Made by a program: the position numbers and the translations under genes. This document shows, piece by piece, positions 54,859 through 63,957 of a DNA stretch of 64,000 nt; within the stretch, counting starts at the first letter, position 1, and every line of letters begins with the position of its first letter. Source of the DNA: JAJEFO01 sp965221845 (GTDB taxonomy: Bacteria > Pseudomonadota > Alphaproteobacteria > Rhodobacterales > Rhodobacteraceae); the NCBI GenBank assembly GCA_965221845.1, contig OZ244919.1, positions 930,001-994,000 of the forward strand, given 5' to 3'. The notes under the pieces were generated by a model. That model was not told the DNA's origin, made no database searches, and saw only the letters and a list, made by a program, of their open reading frames with translations.

Positions 54859-55890
54859 TCAGTTGGCCTTGAGGTATGCCACGAGCACGTCCCGCGCAGC
54901 CTTCAGGTCGCTCTTCTCGACCATTTCCGTCACGGTGTGGATGTACCGCGTGCCGACCACGATCCCGACGGCGCGGGCGCCTGCCGCCGCTTGCTGCGCA
55001 GCGGCCCCGTCCTGCCCGCCGGAGCGCAGCATGGTGCGCTGGTAGGGGATCTTCTCCTTTTCGGCCAGCGCCGCGAATTCCTCCGCCAGGGCCTTGTCGG
55101 CGATGAAGGATCCGTCGCGCAGATGAAGGCCGAACCCCTTGCCCTGCTCGGTCGTGCGGTCCTGCTCAGGCACGCCCGGCGTGTCGCAGGCAAGGGTCGT
55201 GTCTATTCCTATGCCGATGTTAGGCCTTACCCGAAACGCGGCCGCCCGTGCGCCCCTGAGCCCCACCTCCTCCTGCGTGGTGAAGACCACGTGGATCTCG
55301 GACCTCGTCCTGGACTCCCCGAGACCGCGCACCGCCTCGATGCCGAGCCAGCAGGCTGTCCGGTTGTCGAGCGCCTTCGAGACCACCTTGTCGCCGATCT
55401 CGAGAAAGGGCTCGTCCATCACGACCATGTCGCCGACCTTGACGACGTCCCTGGCACGCTTGCCGAGCCCGGTGTCAACGAAGAACTCGTGAGGCTGCGG
55501 AATCCTCTTACGGTCCTCGGGAGAGGAGATGTGGACCGGCCGCCCGGCCGGGTTCATGACCGCCTTGATGTCCTCGTCGCCCGTGCAGACGAGCACCCTG
55601 CGCGAAAACAGGTTCCTTGGATCGAATCCGCCCACGGCCTGGAGGTACAGGAACCCCTCCTTCGAGACGTGGCTCACCAGGAACCCGATCTCGTCCATGT
55701 GGCAGAGAAGCATGATCCTCTTCGGGTTCTTGGACCTGCCCTTCCTGACGCAATGGAGCGACCCCATGGAATCGGTGCTCACCTCGTCGAAGAGCGGCGC
55801 GGCCTCGCGCTCGATCCTGCAGCGCACGCGGTCCTCGTGGCCCGGCACGCCGGGGGTTTCGCACAAGGTCCTGAGAAGGGCGATGTTCAT
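54859..55890 (-). CDS. M42-family metallopeptidase (FrvX/glutamyl aminopeptidase type)
   Basis: A 343-residue di-zinc aminopeptidase-like enzyme. Ligands visible: His and Asp in LLCHMDEIGFLVSH, bridging Asp in ALDNRTACW, Glu-Glu in TTQEEVGLRGA, Asp in IGIDTTLACDTPG, and the terminal His in TRYIHTVTEMV. M42 enzymes form tetrahedral dodecamers that trim peptides. ATG 55890 with GAGGCAGG upstream. Confidence 0.92.
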   Translation of the reverse strand: MNIALLRTLCETPGVPGHEDRVRCRIEREAAPLFDEVSTDSMGSLHCVRKGRSKNPKRIMLLCHMDEIGFLVSHVSKEGFLYLQAVGGFDPRNLFSRRVLVCTGDEDIKAVMNPAGRPVHISSPEDRKRIPQPHEFFVDTGLGKRARDVVKVGDMVVMDEPFLEIGDKVVSKALDNRTACWLGIEAVRGLGESRTRSEIHVVFTTQEEVGLRGARAAAFRVRPNIGIGIDTTLACDTPGVPEQDRTTEQGKGFGLHLRDGSFIADKALAEEFAALAEKEKIPYQRTMLRSGGQDGAAAQQAAAGARAVGIVVGTRYIHTVTEMVEKSDLKAARDVLVAYLKAN

Positions 55891-55995
55891 GAGCCTGCCT
55901 CTGTCCTGACCGGAACGGTCAAATTGCGATTCGAGCGATTCGCAAGCACTTTCGCGGATGCCGCCGGTGCTGGCGCCGCCGCGCGGGCCGGCGCG

Positions 55996-57777
55996 TCACG
56001 GCGGCCAGAACAACGGGATCAGCAGCGACGCCAGAATGCCCGTCGAGAGGTTGAGCGGAACGCCGACCCGAAGGAAGTCCGTGAACCTGTAGCCGCCGGG
56101 CCCGTAGACCATCATGTTGGTCTGGTAGCTGATCGGCGTGGCGAAGGTGGCGGATGCCGCGATCATCACCGCTATGACGAGGGGGCGGGGATCGACCCCG
56201 ATGGAGTGCGCCAGACCTATGGCGACCGGCGTCACGACGACGGCCACGGCGTGGTTGACCGTCTCCGAAAGCGCCGAGGTCAGCAGGTAGACCGCCCACA
56301 CGATCAGGAAGTGGGGAAGCGACGCGACGCGCGGCTCGACGGCGGAGACGATCAGGTCGATCGCGCCCGAGGTCTCGATCGCGGTCGCGACGGCAAGCAT
56401 CGCGAAGATCAGCCCGAGAAGCCGGCCGTCTATGGTCGAGAACGCCTCGTCGGCATCGATGCAGCGCGTGAGGAGCAGGACCGCCACCGCGATCACGGCA
56501 AGGAGCAGGATCGGCGCGGCGCCGACCGCGGCGAGGGCCACGATGCCGGCAAGCGTGCCGAGCGCCAGCGGCGCGTGCCCGCGCCGGAACGCCCGCGCGG
56601 CCGGCTCGGACACGTTGACGAGGCCCGCGTCGGCGGCAAGCCGGGAAACGTCCTCGGCCGCCCCCTCCAGAAGCAGCGTGTCGCCGACCCGGATCACGAC
56701 GTCGTCAAGCTGCTGGCCGATGTTCTCGCTCCTGCGGTGGACCGCCAGCGGGTAGACGCCGTAGCGTCGCCGCAGCCTGAGATCCCCAAGCGAGCGCCCC
56801 ACCAGGGCCGCTTGCGGCGTGATCAGGACCTCGACCGTCGAGGTCTTGCGCGACGACAGCTTGTCGGCCAGCCGCACGTCCGGGTTGTCCTTGAGGCCGA
56901 GAAGCTCCTCCACCCGGGTGCGAACCACGACGCGGTCCCCCGCCTGCAGGCGGACCGCGCCCAGTTCCCGCCGGAGCGAGGCGTCTCCCCGAAGGACGTC
57001 GATCAGCCTCACGCCGTCACGGCTGAAGAGGCCGACCTCCGCAACCGCCTGCCCGATCAGCGCGCTGTCCTCCGGAAGCGCGATCTCCGTGAAGAACTTC
57101 ATCCTTGGCTGGCCTGCGAGAAGCGTCCCCATGCCGGCGCGATCCGGCAACAGGCGCGGCCCGAGGAGACGCAGGTAGAGGCCGCCCCAGACGACCAGGA
57201 TGACCGCAACGGGGGTCACCTCGAATATGGTGAAGGGCTCCATTCCGCCCGACCGCGCAACGCCGTCGACGAGAAGGTTCGTCGACGTGCCGATCAGCGT
57301 GCAGGTGCCGCCGAAGATCGCCATGTAGGACAGCGGAATCAGCAGCCTCGACGACGAGATCTTCAGCCTCCGCGCCAGCTGGACGAAGACCGGGATCATC
57401 ACCAGGACGACAGGCGTGTTGTTGACGAAGGCCGAGGCGACCACGACGAGAGCCATCAGCGCGCCGATCGCCAGGGCCGGATTGTCGTCCGCCCTGGACT
57501 CGGCGAGCCGGGTGAACCATTCCAGCGCGCCGGTCCTCACCAGGGCCCCCATCACGATGAACATTGCCGCGATCGTCCATGGCGCCGGGTTGGCGAGCAC
57601 GCGAACGGCGTCCTCGTAGGGAAGCAGGCCGGACGCCAGGAGCGCGCCCGCGCCTGCGATGGCCGTCACCTCCGGCGGGTAGGCCTCGCGAACGAACAGC
57701 GCGAACATCACGGCCACGACCGCAAGCGTCACGATCGCCGGCGCGTCCGGATGCAGGCCTGCAAGCGCGTGCGTCAT
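55996..57777 (-). CDS. SLC13/DASS-type permease with two TrkA_C domains
   Basis: A 593-residue inner-membrane transporter. Around 12 hydrophobic helices are split by a central cytosolic insert (about 210-390) with two RCK_C/TrkA_C-like repeats (FFTEIALPEDSALIGQAVAE; STVEVLITPQAALVGRSLGD). Conserved SNT-like motifs occur in both halves (SAFVNNTPVVLVMIPVF; GGTCTLIGTSTNLLVDG; SALSETVNHAVAVVVTPVAI; ATFATPISYQTNMMVYGPGG). Substrates of this group are sulfate, dicarboxylates or other anions; specificity cannot be read here. The ATG overlaps the stop of the upstream gene. Confidence 0.92.
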   Translation of the reverse strand: MTHALAGLHPDAPAIVTLAVVAVMFALFVREAYPPEVTAIAGAGALLASGLLPYEDAVRVLANPAPWTIAAMFIVMGALVRTGALEWFTRLAESRADDNPALAIGALMALVVVASAFVNNTPVVLVMIPVFVQLARRLKISSSRLLIPLSYMAIFGGTCTLIGTSTNLLVDGVARSGGMEPFTIFEVTPVAVILVVWGGLYLRLLGPRLLPDRAGMGTLLAGQPRMKFFTEIALPEDSALIGQAVAEVGLFSRDGVRLIDVLRGDASLRRELGAVRLQAGDRVVVRTRVEELLGLKDNPDVRLADKLSSRKTSTVEVLITPQAALVGRSLGDLRLRRRYGVYPLAVHRRSENIGQQLDDVVIRVGDTLLLEGAAEDVSRLAADAGLVNVSEPAARAFRRGHAPLALGTLAGIVALAAVGAAPILLLAVIAVAVLLLTRCIDADEAFSTIDGRLLGLIFAMLAVATAIETSGAIDLIVSAVEPRVASLPHFLIVWAVYLLTSALSETVNHAVAVVVTPVAIGLAHSIGVDPRPLVIAVMIAASATFATPISYQTNMMVYGPGGYRFTDFLRVGVPLNLSTGILASLLIPLFWPP

Positions 57778-58694
57778 CGCCGCCTTTCCCCGGTTTCCCG
57801 CGGTCCCGGAAGCGCGGAGGCTCCCGGACCCGGCCGGACGGGGAGCACGCCCGGTCGCAGGCGGACGGCGGCCCGGATCCAGCCCGAACGGGTCTCGCCC
57901 GGGATCAGCATCGCCCGGAGGACGCCGGACCCGGCGACGAGGCGGCTCACCCGGGCCGCAGAGGTGGCGCCGGCCCTGCCGACCGGGCGGGCATGTAGGC
58001 GGCAGGCCGTCACGCGGGCGAGCGAGGCGGCGAGAATCGCCATGTCCGGCGCCGTCCGTGGCGGCCTCGGGTCGATGAACGGCCCCGTCGCCCGGGCGGG
58101 CGCGAAGGCGCTCGCGGCGCCAAGCGCCTGAGCGCCGGACGGCGCGTCCACGGGATCGGGTCCCGCCGCTCCCCGCTGCGCGGCCAGGCCGCTTTCAAGC
58201 ACGTGGAAGAAGGGCGCGCCCAGCGCGAGCGGCACGAAAGCGACGATTGCGCGTTCGGGAAAGCCCGCCTCCGGATCCACGACCGGGAGAGCGCCTGCTA
58301 GGCCGAGGCAAGGGCCAGGCGGCCGGGCCGGCGAGAAAGGCTCGACCGCGAAGGCGAGGGCGATCGGGAGGGCGAGCTTCGGCACGGGCGACAGCCGGAC
58401 CGAAACGACGCCGGACGGCAGGTGCCGGACCGCCTTGCAGACCGCGGCGTTCGGAACGAGCGTGCCGACCGGCACGAGCCGGGGACAGGCCAGGAGGGCC
58501 GGGGCGTCCCGGCGGATCCGAAGGCGTCGGAAGGCCTCGAGGACGCCCGGCACGGCCGCCATCTGCCGGAAGGCCGGGCCGAACAACCGACGGCAGCCCT
58601 CGCGCACGGCGGCCCTGGCCAGGGGCCGGGCCAGCCCCCGCCCGGCGCCCGCAAGCGGCAACGCGACAAAGTGCGGGACCAGGTTCGGGGACAT
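57774..58694 (-). CDS. Hypothetical protein between ymdB and the permease
   Basis: A 306-residue frame that starts 5 bp after the ymdB stop and overlaps the permease start by 4 bp (ATGA), as a real operon gene would. Codons end almost always in G or C, as in the neighbours. The protein is rich in Ala, Pro, Arg and Leu, with hydrophobic patches (VVSVRLSPVPKLALPIALAF; AIVAFVPLALGAPFFHVLE) and no motif I recognise. It might be a membrane-associated or decaying gene. Confidence 0.45.
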   Translation of the reverse strand: MSPNLVPHFVALPLAGAGRGLARPLARAAVREGCRRLFGPAFRQMAAVPGVLEAFRRLRIRRDAPALLACPRLVPVGTLVPNAAVCKAVRHLPSGVVSVRLSPVPKLALPIALAFAVEPFSPARPPGPCLGLAGALPVVDPEAGFPERAIVAFVPLALGAPFFHVLESGLAAQRGAAGPDPVDAPSGAQALGAASAFAPARATGPFIDPRPPRTAPDMAILAASLARVTACRLHARPVGRAGATSAARVSRLVAGSGVLRAMLIPGETRSGWIRAAVRLRPGVLPVRPGPGASALPGPRETGERRR

Positions 58695-58699
58695 CCGCC

Positions 58700-59509
58700 T
58701 CAGGGCCGGGGCGCGAGCGTGCCGCCGTCGCGCACCGGCGTCACGTCCAGGGCCTTCCCGGTGCCGTCATCGGTCGTGACGAGGACGCCGCACAGCGTCG
58801 CCTCGCCCTGTGCGGCCTCGAAGCGGCCGCCCTTCATGCCGGTCACGAAACGGCGAAGCGGCTCCTCCTTTCCCATGCCGATCACGGAGTCGTAGTCGCC
58901 GCACATTCCGGCGTCCGTCATGTAGGCCGTGCCGCCGGGCAGGATCGTCGCGTCGGCTGTCGGCACGTGCGTGTGCGAGCCGAGAACGGCACTGGCGCGT
59001 CCGTCGCAATAGTGGCCCATGGCCATCTTCTCCGAGGTGGCCTCGCAATGAATGTCGACGAGGGTCGCGTGAACGGCGACGCCAAGCGGGAACCTGTCCA
59101 GAAGCCCGTCAATCGCCGGGAACGGATTGTCATAGGGGCGGTTCATGAAGATCTGGCCGACAACCTGGGCCACCAGCACCTTCCGGCCCCTACCGGCGTC
59201 AAGAACCCTTGCGCCCGCGCCCGGAGCGACCCTCGAAAAGTTGAGGGGGCGGAGAATGCGCGGCTCGCGCTCGATTCCCGACATCATGTCGCGCCTGTCG
59301 AACGCATGGTCGCCCAGGGTCAGCGCGTCGGCGCCGGCCTTCAGCAGCAAGGCCGCGTGCTTCGGCGAGACTCCCATTCCGGAGGTCGCGTTTTCGCAAT
59401 TGGCCACCACGAAGTCCGCCTGAAGGCGCGCCCGCAGGCCGCCAAGCCGCTCAATGACCGCCGTCCGCCCGGATCGCCCCACCACGTCGCCGAGATACAG
59501 GATTCTCAT
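58700..59509 (-). CDS. YmdB-family metallophosphoesterase (2',3'-cNMP phosphodiesterase type)
   Basis: A 269-residue member of the YmdB family. Metal-binding motifs: MRILYLGDVVGRSGRTAV at the N-terminus, VVANCENATSGMGVS (Asn/Glu), LTLGDHAFDRRD (Asp, His), VDIHCEATSEKMAMGHYCDG, and the terminal GSHTHVPTADATIL. Family members hydrolyse cyclic nucleotides and affect RNA or biofilm regulation. ATG 59509 places GDVVGR at residue 7, as usual. Confidence 0.92.
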   Translation of the reverse strand: MRILYLGDVVGRSGRTAVIERLGGLRARLQADFVVANCENATSGMGVSPKHAALLLKAGADALTLGDHAFDRRDMMSGIEREPRILRPLNFSRVAPGAGARVLDAGRGRKVLVAQVVGQIFMNRPYDNPFPAIDGLLDRFPLGVAVHATLVDIHCEATSEKMAMGHYCDGRASAVLGSHTHVPTADATILPGGTAYMTDAGMCGDYDSVIGMGKEEPLRRFVTGMKGGRFEAAQGEATLCGVLVTTDDGTGKALDVTPVRDGGTLAPRP

Positions 59510-59633
59510 GCCATCGCCTCCAGGCACGCATCGCAGGCTTGCCGAGGTTCCGGAACCGCGCCTCCGTCGGCAAGCCTAGGCGGAACTTCATTGAGGCGTC
59601 AAACAGGAATCCCCGGCGATTCAAGGGCTCGGA

Positions 59634-59651
59634 GGCGGCCTTCGGGCCGCC
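59634..59651 (-). other. Hairpin GGCGGCC-TTCG-GGCCGCC upstream of ymdB
   Basis: A perfect 7-bp GC stem with a tetraloop between the small coiled-coil gene and ymdB. On neither strand is it followed by a T-run, so it is at best a weak or Rho-assisted terminator or an mRNA structure in the ymdB leader. Confidence 0.35.
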
Positions 59652-59736
59652 CCTTTCCGTGAAGCGACCTGTCAGTTTCAGACTGGGCCACTGCCCGAGT
59701 TGCGGCGACCCGCAATCATGATCGCTCCGGCCCATG

Positions 59737-59994
59737 TCAGGGCGGCAGGCCGATCAGGATGCCCGGGAACGCGAAGCCGGCGGCCAGGACGGCGAGGCCG
59801 GTCATTCCGGCGACCGCGAGCAGCATCCGGGCCTCGCGTTTGGCCGCTTCGGTGTCGCGGCGCTCCATGTCGGTCCTGAAACTTTCGAGCGGCGCCGTGC
59901 GATCAGCCTGCATGGTCTTCATGCGCTCCTCCAGCACGGCGACGCGCTCCGAAAGCGCGTTTGGCCGCTTCGCCCGTTTCTGGAGGATGGGCAC
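59737..59994 (-). CDS. Small coiled-coil protein with C-terminal TM helix
   Basis: An 85-residue protein from the GTG at 59994. Heptad helix LSERVAVLEERMKTMQADR, then ESFRTDMERRDTEAAKREAR, and a C-terminal hydrophobic segment (MLLAVAGMTGLAVLAAGFAF) that would anchor it. The layout resembles CCDC90/DUF1640-like or XhlA-type tail-anchored proteins, but similarity is too general to name. The frame is open further upstream, so the start is uncertain. Confidence 0.5.
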   Translation of the reverse strand: MPILQKRAKRPNALSERVAVLEERMKTMQADRTAPLESFRTDMERRDTEAAKREARMLLAVAGMTGLAVLAAGFAFPGILIGLPP

Positions 59995-60158
59995 GGCCGC
60001 CGGTCCGGCCAAGACCCGCCCGCAGCGCGGCCGGCTTCCGCTCGAAGACGCCGCTGTCGTGGCCCGGGCGCAAGTGTCGGAGCAACGGGTCGCTGCGGCC
60101 GGGCGACCCGGGAACGGGCAGGAGCGCGGACCGGCCGGCCCGGCGCGGGGAGGCGCGT

Positions 60159-61061
60159 TCAGAAACCCGAGACGTTCAGGTAGCTCGCGTAGAGAGACGT
60201 CGTTCCGCAGATGAAAAGGCGGTTCATCTTGCTCCCCCCGAAGCACAGGTTCGCCACCACTTCGGGAACATGGATCTTCCCGATCAGGCCGCCTGCAGGG
60301 TTGAAGCAATGCACGCCCTCGGCGGAACTGGACCAGAGATTGCCCTGCAGGTCCAGGCGGATGCCGTCGAAGAGCCCCGCGCCGCATTCGGCGAAGACGT
60401 CGCCGCCTGCGAGGGCCGTGCCTGCAACGGAGAAGCGGCGGATGTGCCTTGGCCCGTCCTCGACATGGCTTGCGCCCGTATCGACGACGTGCAGCAGCGT
60501 GCCATCGGCAGAGAACGCGATGCCGTTCGGCTTAACGAAGTCCGTGCACATGGCCGCGACCCCGCCGGTCGCGGGATCTATGCGGTAGACGTTGCTGGCG
60601 CCGATCTCGCTCTGGGCGCGCTTGCCTTCATAGTCCATGTCGATGCCGTAAGTCGGGTCGGTGAACCAGACGGCCCCGTCGGGCGCAACGGCCACGTCGT
60701 TGGGCGAGTTCAGTCTCTTGCCCTCGAAACGGTCTGCGAGAACGGTGACCGAGCCGTCGAACTCCGTCCGCGTGACCGAGCGCCCAAGATGGTGGCAGCT
60801 GACCAGCCTGCCCTGCAGGTCACGGGTGTTGCCGTTCGAGTTTTCGCTGGGCTGGCGGAATACCGAAACGCTGCCGTCCGTGTCGTCATAACGCATCATC
60901 CGGTCGTTCGGGATGTCGGAAAAGACCAGATAGCGGCCGGCCGGAAACCACGCCGGACCTTCCATCCAGCGCGCGCCGGTCCAGAGCTTCTCCAGGTGGC
61001 AGTTGGACAGCACAAGCCCCCTGAACTCGTCCTCGATGACCTCCAGGTGCGGCAAGAGCAT
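60159..61061 (-). CDS. SMP-30/gluconolactonase-family lactonase
   Basis: A 300-residue six-bladed propeller lactonase. Metal and active-site signatures: ARWMEGPAWFPAGRYLVFSD (metal-binding Glu), the SPNDVAVAPDGAVWFTDPTY segment (Asn and Asp), FVKPNGIAFSADGTLLHVVD, and GAGLFDGIRLDLQGNLWSSS. Such enzymes open sugar lactones such as gluconolactone in the periplasm or cytosol. No signal peptide visible. No sugar operon is adjacent. Confidence 0.92.
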   Translation of the reverse strand: MLLPHLEVIEDEFRGLVLSNCHLEKLWTGARWMEGPAWFPAGRYLVFSDIPNDRMMRYDDTDGSVSVFRQPSENSNGNTRDLQGRLVSCHHLGRSVTRTEFDGSVTVLADRFEGKRLNSPNDVAVAPDGAVWFTDPTYGIDMDYEGKRAQSEIGASNVYRIDPATGGVAAMCTDFVKPNGIAFSADGTLLHVVDTGASHVEDGPRHIRRFSVAGTALAGGDVFAECGAGLFDGIRLDLQGNLWSSSAEGVHCFNPAGGLIGKIHVPEVVANLCFGGSKMNRLFICGTTSLYASYLNVSGF

Positions 61062-61363
61062 GCATTCCTCCCGGTCTAAGGTCCGCGCGCACGGTCACGG
61101 CAGCGGGGAGCGCATCGCCTCGGCAGGAACGTCATTCCCGATGGCTGTCGCCGCCTGCCCGCACGTAGTCCTGCCGCCGCGTCCGTACGCGTCGCGCGAT
61201 CATCCGGCTGCGAGGCATATCCCTCCGGACGGGGCGCCGCAAGATCTTGCGGCGCCGCGCGCTGCCAGCCGGCCTGGCCGGGCGAGGCCGTGCCGGCGGG
61301 AACGCGCCTTCAGACGCGCCGGCCGGCGCCGCCTGCGCGGGTCCCGGCGGCCGTCACCCCGCG
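61062..61363. other. Intergenic stretch, no gene supported
   Basis: About 300 bp between the lactonase start and the cyclo-ligase 3' end. It should contain the lactonase promoter and possibly a terminator for the mgtE-cyclo-ligase unit. A short GATCTTGCGGCGCC-rich palindromic area near 61240 is the only structure noticed. Confidence 0.4.
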
Positions 61364-61921
61364 TCATGCGGGTTGCCTGATGCCGGATTCCGTCACGATG
61401 AGATCAAGCGCCTGGTCGGTGGGCTCGCGCGGAACCTCGCGGCATTCCTGGACGTCGTAGGCGAACCCGATGGCGGTCAGCCTGCGACGCGGGCGCAACG
61501 CGTCCAGCGTCCGGTCGTAATGTCCGCCGCCGTAGCCGAGACGGCCGCCCCTGCTGTCAAAGGCAAGCAGCGGAACGATCAGGATGGAAGGCACGAGCTC
61601 GACGCGCGCCTGCGGCATCGCAGTGCCGAACGCCCCGTCGACCAGTCTTGCGCCGGGCGTCCACCGGAGAAACGTCAGGGCCCGGCCCGCGCCCTGCACC
61701 GCCGGAAGGCAAAGCTCGCGCGATCCGGCCAGCGCAAGCATTGCCGGCCGGGGATCTATTTCGCTGCGGATCGGCCAGTAGCCCGAGACCGTCGGCCCTG
61801 CCGCATTCCGGACCGCTGCAGCCAGATGCGCGCAGGCGGCCTCGGCAACGCCTGGATCGGCCGCCCTGCGGCGGCGCGAAGCTGCCTTGCGCATCTCCGC
61901 CTTCAGGTCCGCTACGCTCAC
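61364..61921 (-). CDS. 5-formyltetrahydrofolate cyclo-ligase
   Basis: A 185-residue enzyme (MTHFS/YgfA) converting 5-formyl-THF to 5,10-methenyl-THF with ATP. N-terminus LKAEMRKAASRRRRA (basic ATP-binding), YWPIRSEIDPRP, and the signature LLAFDSRGGRLGYGGGHYDR near 115-134. The GTG at 61921 overlaps the mgtE stop (GTGA), so translation is coupled to mgtE. Function assigned from the C-terminal glycine motif. Confidence 0.93.
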   Translation of the reverse strand: MSVADLKAEMRKAASRRRRAADPGVAEAACAHLAAAVRNAAGPTVSGYWPIRSEIDPRPAMLALAGSRELCLPAVQGAGRALTFLRWTPGARLVDGAFGTAMPQARVELVPSILIVPLLAFDSRGGRLGYGGGHYDRTLDALRPRRRLTAIGFAYDVQECREVPREPTDQALDLIVTESGIRQPA

Positions 61922-63306
61922 AGGAACACCAGGGAAGCCAGGCCAAGAAAGGTGAAGAAGCCGACAACGTCGGTGACCGTCGTGACAAGGCTTCCCGATG
62001 CAAGCGCCGGGTCGACCCGCGCCCTTTCGAGGGCGATCGGCACGAGAACGCCGGAAAACCCGGCCACGACCAGGTTCACGACCATGGCGACGCCGATGAC
62101 GGCGCCGAGCAACGCGGAGCCGAACCAGGCGTAGCCGATCACGCCCATGATCACGGCGAAGAGCACGCCGTTGAGGAATCCCGCCAGACTCTCCCGCCAG
62201 ACGACCCTGAGCGCGTTCGAGCTCGTCAGGTCGCGCTTTGCGAGGGCCCGAACCGCCACCGTCATGGACTGCGTCGCGGCATTGCCGCCCATCGACGCCA
62301 CGATGGGCATGAGGACCGCAAGCGCGACGGCGGCCAGCAGGACGTCCTCGAACTGCGCGATCACGATCGACGCGGCTATGGACGTCGCAAGGTTCACCGC
62401 CAGCCACGGGAACCTGCGCCAGACGATCCTGGCGGTTGACGTCGACAGGCTTTCGTCCCCGACCCCCGCGAGCCGGAGCACGTCCCTTTCATGCCCCTCG
62501 TCCAGCACCGACATGGCGTCGTCAATCGTGATCACGCCCGCAAGCCGGCCCGCCGCGTCGACCACCGGCGCCGAGATCAGGTGATACTGGTTGAACGCGT
62601 ATGCAACGTCGCCTTCGTCCTCGTCGGCCCGAAACGTGCGGAAGCTGTCCTCGGCGATCCTGGCGAGCGGCACGTCGCGGCGCGACGACATGACCCTCCC
62701 CAGGGTCACGCAGGCGACCGGCCTGTGGCGCGGATCGACAAGGATGACATGGTAGAACTGCTCCGGCAGGTCATCACGCGCGCGCAAGTGATCGATCGCG
62801 TCTCCGACAAGCCAGTGTTCAGGCGCGGTGACCACCTCCCGCTGCATCAGGCGGCCGGCGGAGTCCTCCGGGCACGACAGCGAGCGCTCGACCGCGATCC
62901 GGTCGCCGGTGTCGAGGGCTTCCAGGATCGCCTCCTGCCGCGGCTCTCCGAGATCCTCGAGGATGTCGACCACGTCATCCGTCTCGAGTTCGCGCACCGC
63001 TTCCGCCAGCTGCTTGTCCGGAAGGAAGTCGATGACGCTCTCGCGGACGCTCTCGTCGATCTCCGAAAGCACCTCGCCGTCGATCAGGCGACCGGCCAGC
63101 AGCAGCAGCCCGCGGCGGCGGCCGTCGTCAAGCTGCTCCAGGAGGTCCGCGATGTCGGCCGGATGAAGCGGGTCGAGGAGCTCTGCGAGGCGATCCGCGT
63201 CTCCGGCCGCCAGGGCCAGGTGGATCCGGGACACGTGGCCTCGGCTGAGCACGTATTCGTCACCGTCGTTCCGCTCGGCCGCCGCTCGCGAGATCTGCTC
63301 GTTCAT
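61918..63306 (-). CDS. mgtE: Magnesium transporter MgtE
   Basis: A 462-residue Mg2+ channel. The N-terminal MgtE_N superhelix (HPADIADLLEQLDDGRRRGL, about 45-64) is followed by a CBS pair (about 145-265) whose second domain ends GVITIDDAMSVL. Then come five TM helices with MPIVASMGGNAATQSMTVAV, the conserved channel segment, and ALERARVDPALASGSLVTTV with the Mg-binding Asp. The N and CBS domains close the pore when cytosolic Mg2+ is high. Confidence 0.96.
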   Translation of the reverse strand: MNEQISRAAAERNDGDEYVLSRGHVSRIHLALAAGDADRLAELLDPLHPADIADLLEQLDDGRRRGLLLLAGRLIDGEVLSEIDESVRESVIDFLPDKQLAEAVRELETDDVVDILEDLGEPRQEAILEALDTGDRIAVERSLSCPEDSAGRLMQREVVTAPEHWLVGDAIDHLRARDDLPEQFYHVILVDPRHRPVACVTLGRVMSSRRDVPLARIAEDSFRTFRADEDEGDVAYAFNQYHLISAPVVDAAGRLAGVITIDDAMSVLDEGHERDVLRLAGVGDESLSTSTARIVWRRFPWLAVNLATSIAASIVIAQFEDVLLAAVALAVLMPIVASMGGNAATQSMTVAVRALAKRDLTSSNALRVVWRESLAGFLNGVLFAVIMGVIGYAWFGSALLGAVIGVAMVVNLVVAGFSGVLVPIALERARVDPALASGSLVTTVTDVVGFFTFLGLASLVFL

Positions 63307-63469
63307 GGCACCGCCTCCTGCCGCACGCTCCCGCGCTCACTGTCCGGAACCTCCGGCCCCCGATCCGCCCTTTTTCTTGCGCAACGCGCTGAAACGCAAT
63401 GGCCTTTGCCGCCGGCCGCGCGCCGGTGGGGCGTTCCCCCGAGCCGACGGCGGCCGCGACCGGCAGCCG

Positions 63470-63957
63470 GCCGGCGAGACGACGGAGGCGGGCGGGCCGT
63501 CGGGTTGCGACGCGGGCAGGAAGGCCAGGGGCGCAAGCGGCACCTGACGGCGGGCGTCGAGGGGTTCCCGATCGCGGTGCGCGTGCTGCGGGGGCGGACG
63601 TGCAGGACCGGGACGGGGCGCCGGAGGCGGTCCTGGCGATGCCGGGAAGGCGCCCGAGGTGCGGAAGCCCTGGGCGGACGGCGGCTGCGCGGGTCCGAAG
63701 CCCGGGGCCGCGCTGGCGGAGCACGGCCTGGGGCCGGTCATCGAGATCGTGCAGCGGCCCGGGGAAACAGGGGGCTTCACGGTCCCGTGCCGCCGCCGGG
63801 TGGCGGAACGGACCTTCGCGTGGATGTCGCGGCGCCGGCGCCCGGGCCGAAGGACTCCGGGCGGACGCTGGAGAGCTCGCTGGCCTGGGCGCAGCCCGCG
63901 GCGTGCCGGTTCCTGATGCGGCGGGTGGCGCGGGGCCAGACGGCTGGAATTGCGTAG
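63470..63957 (+). pseudogene. IS5-family transposase, C-terminal half, multiple frameshifts
   Basis: Successive frames give TTEAGGPSGCDAGRKA, then GQEGQGRKRHLTAGVEGFPI, VRKPWADGGCAGPKPGAALA, and RRRVAERTFAWMSRRRRPGR (catalytic Glu region), ending with TLESSLAWAQPAACRFLMRR. This is the order of the IS5/IS1031 transposase C-terminus, interrupted by at least three frame changes. The N-terminal half is missing. Sequence after the stop at 63957 becomes AT-rich up to the window edge. Confidence 0.7.

Noticed and set aside
54937..58131. 1064-codon plus-strand open frame across the M42 peptidase and permease genes
   Set aside because: Antisense shadow: both minus-strand genes have complete family motifs. 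The plus-strand product is charged low-complexity sequence.
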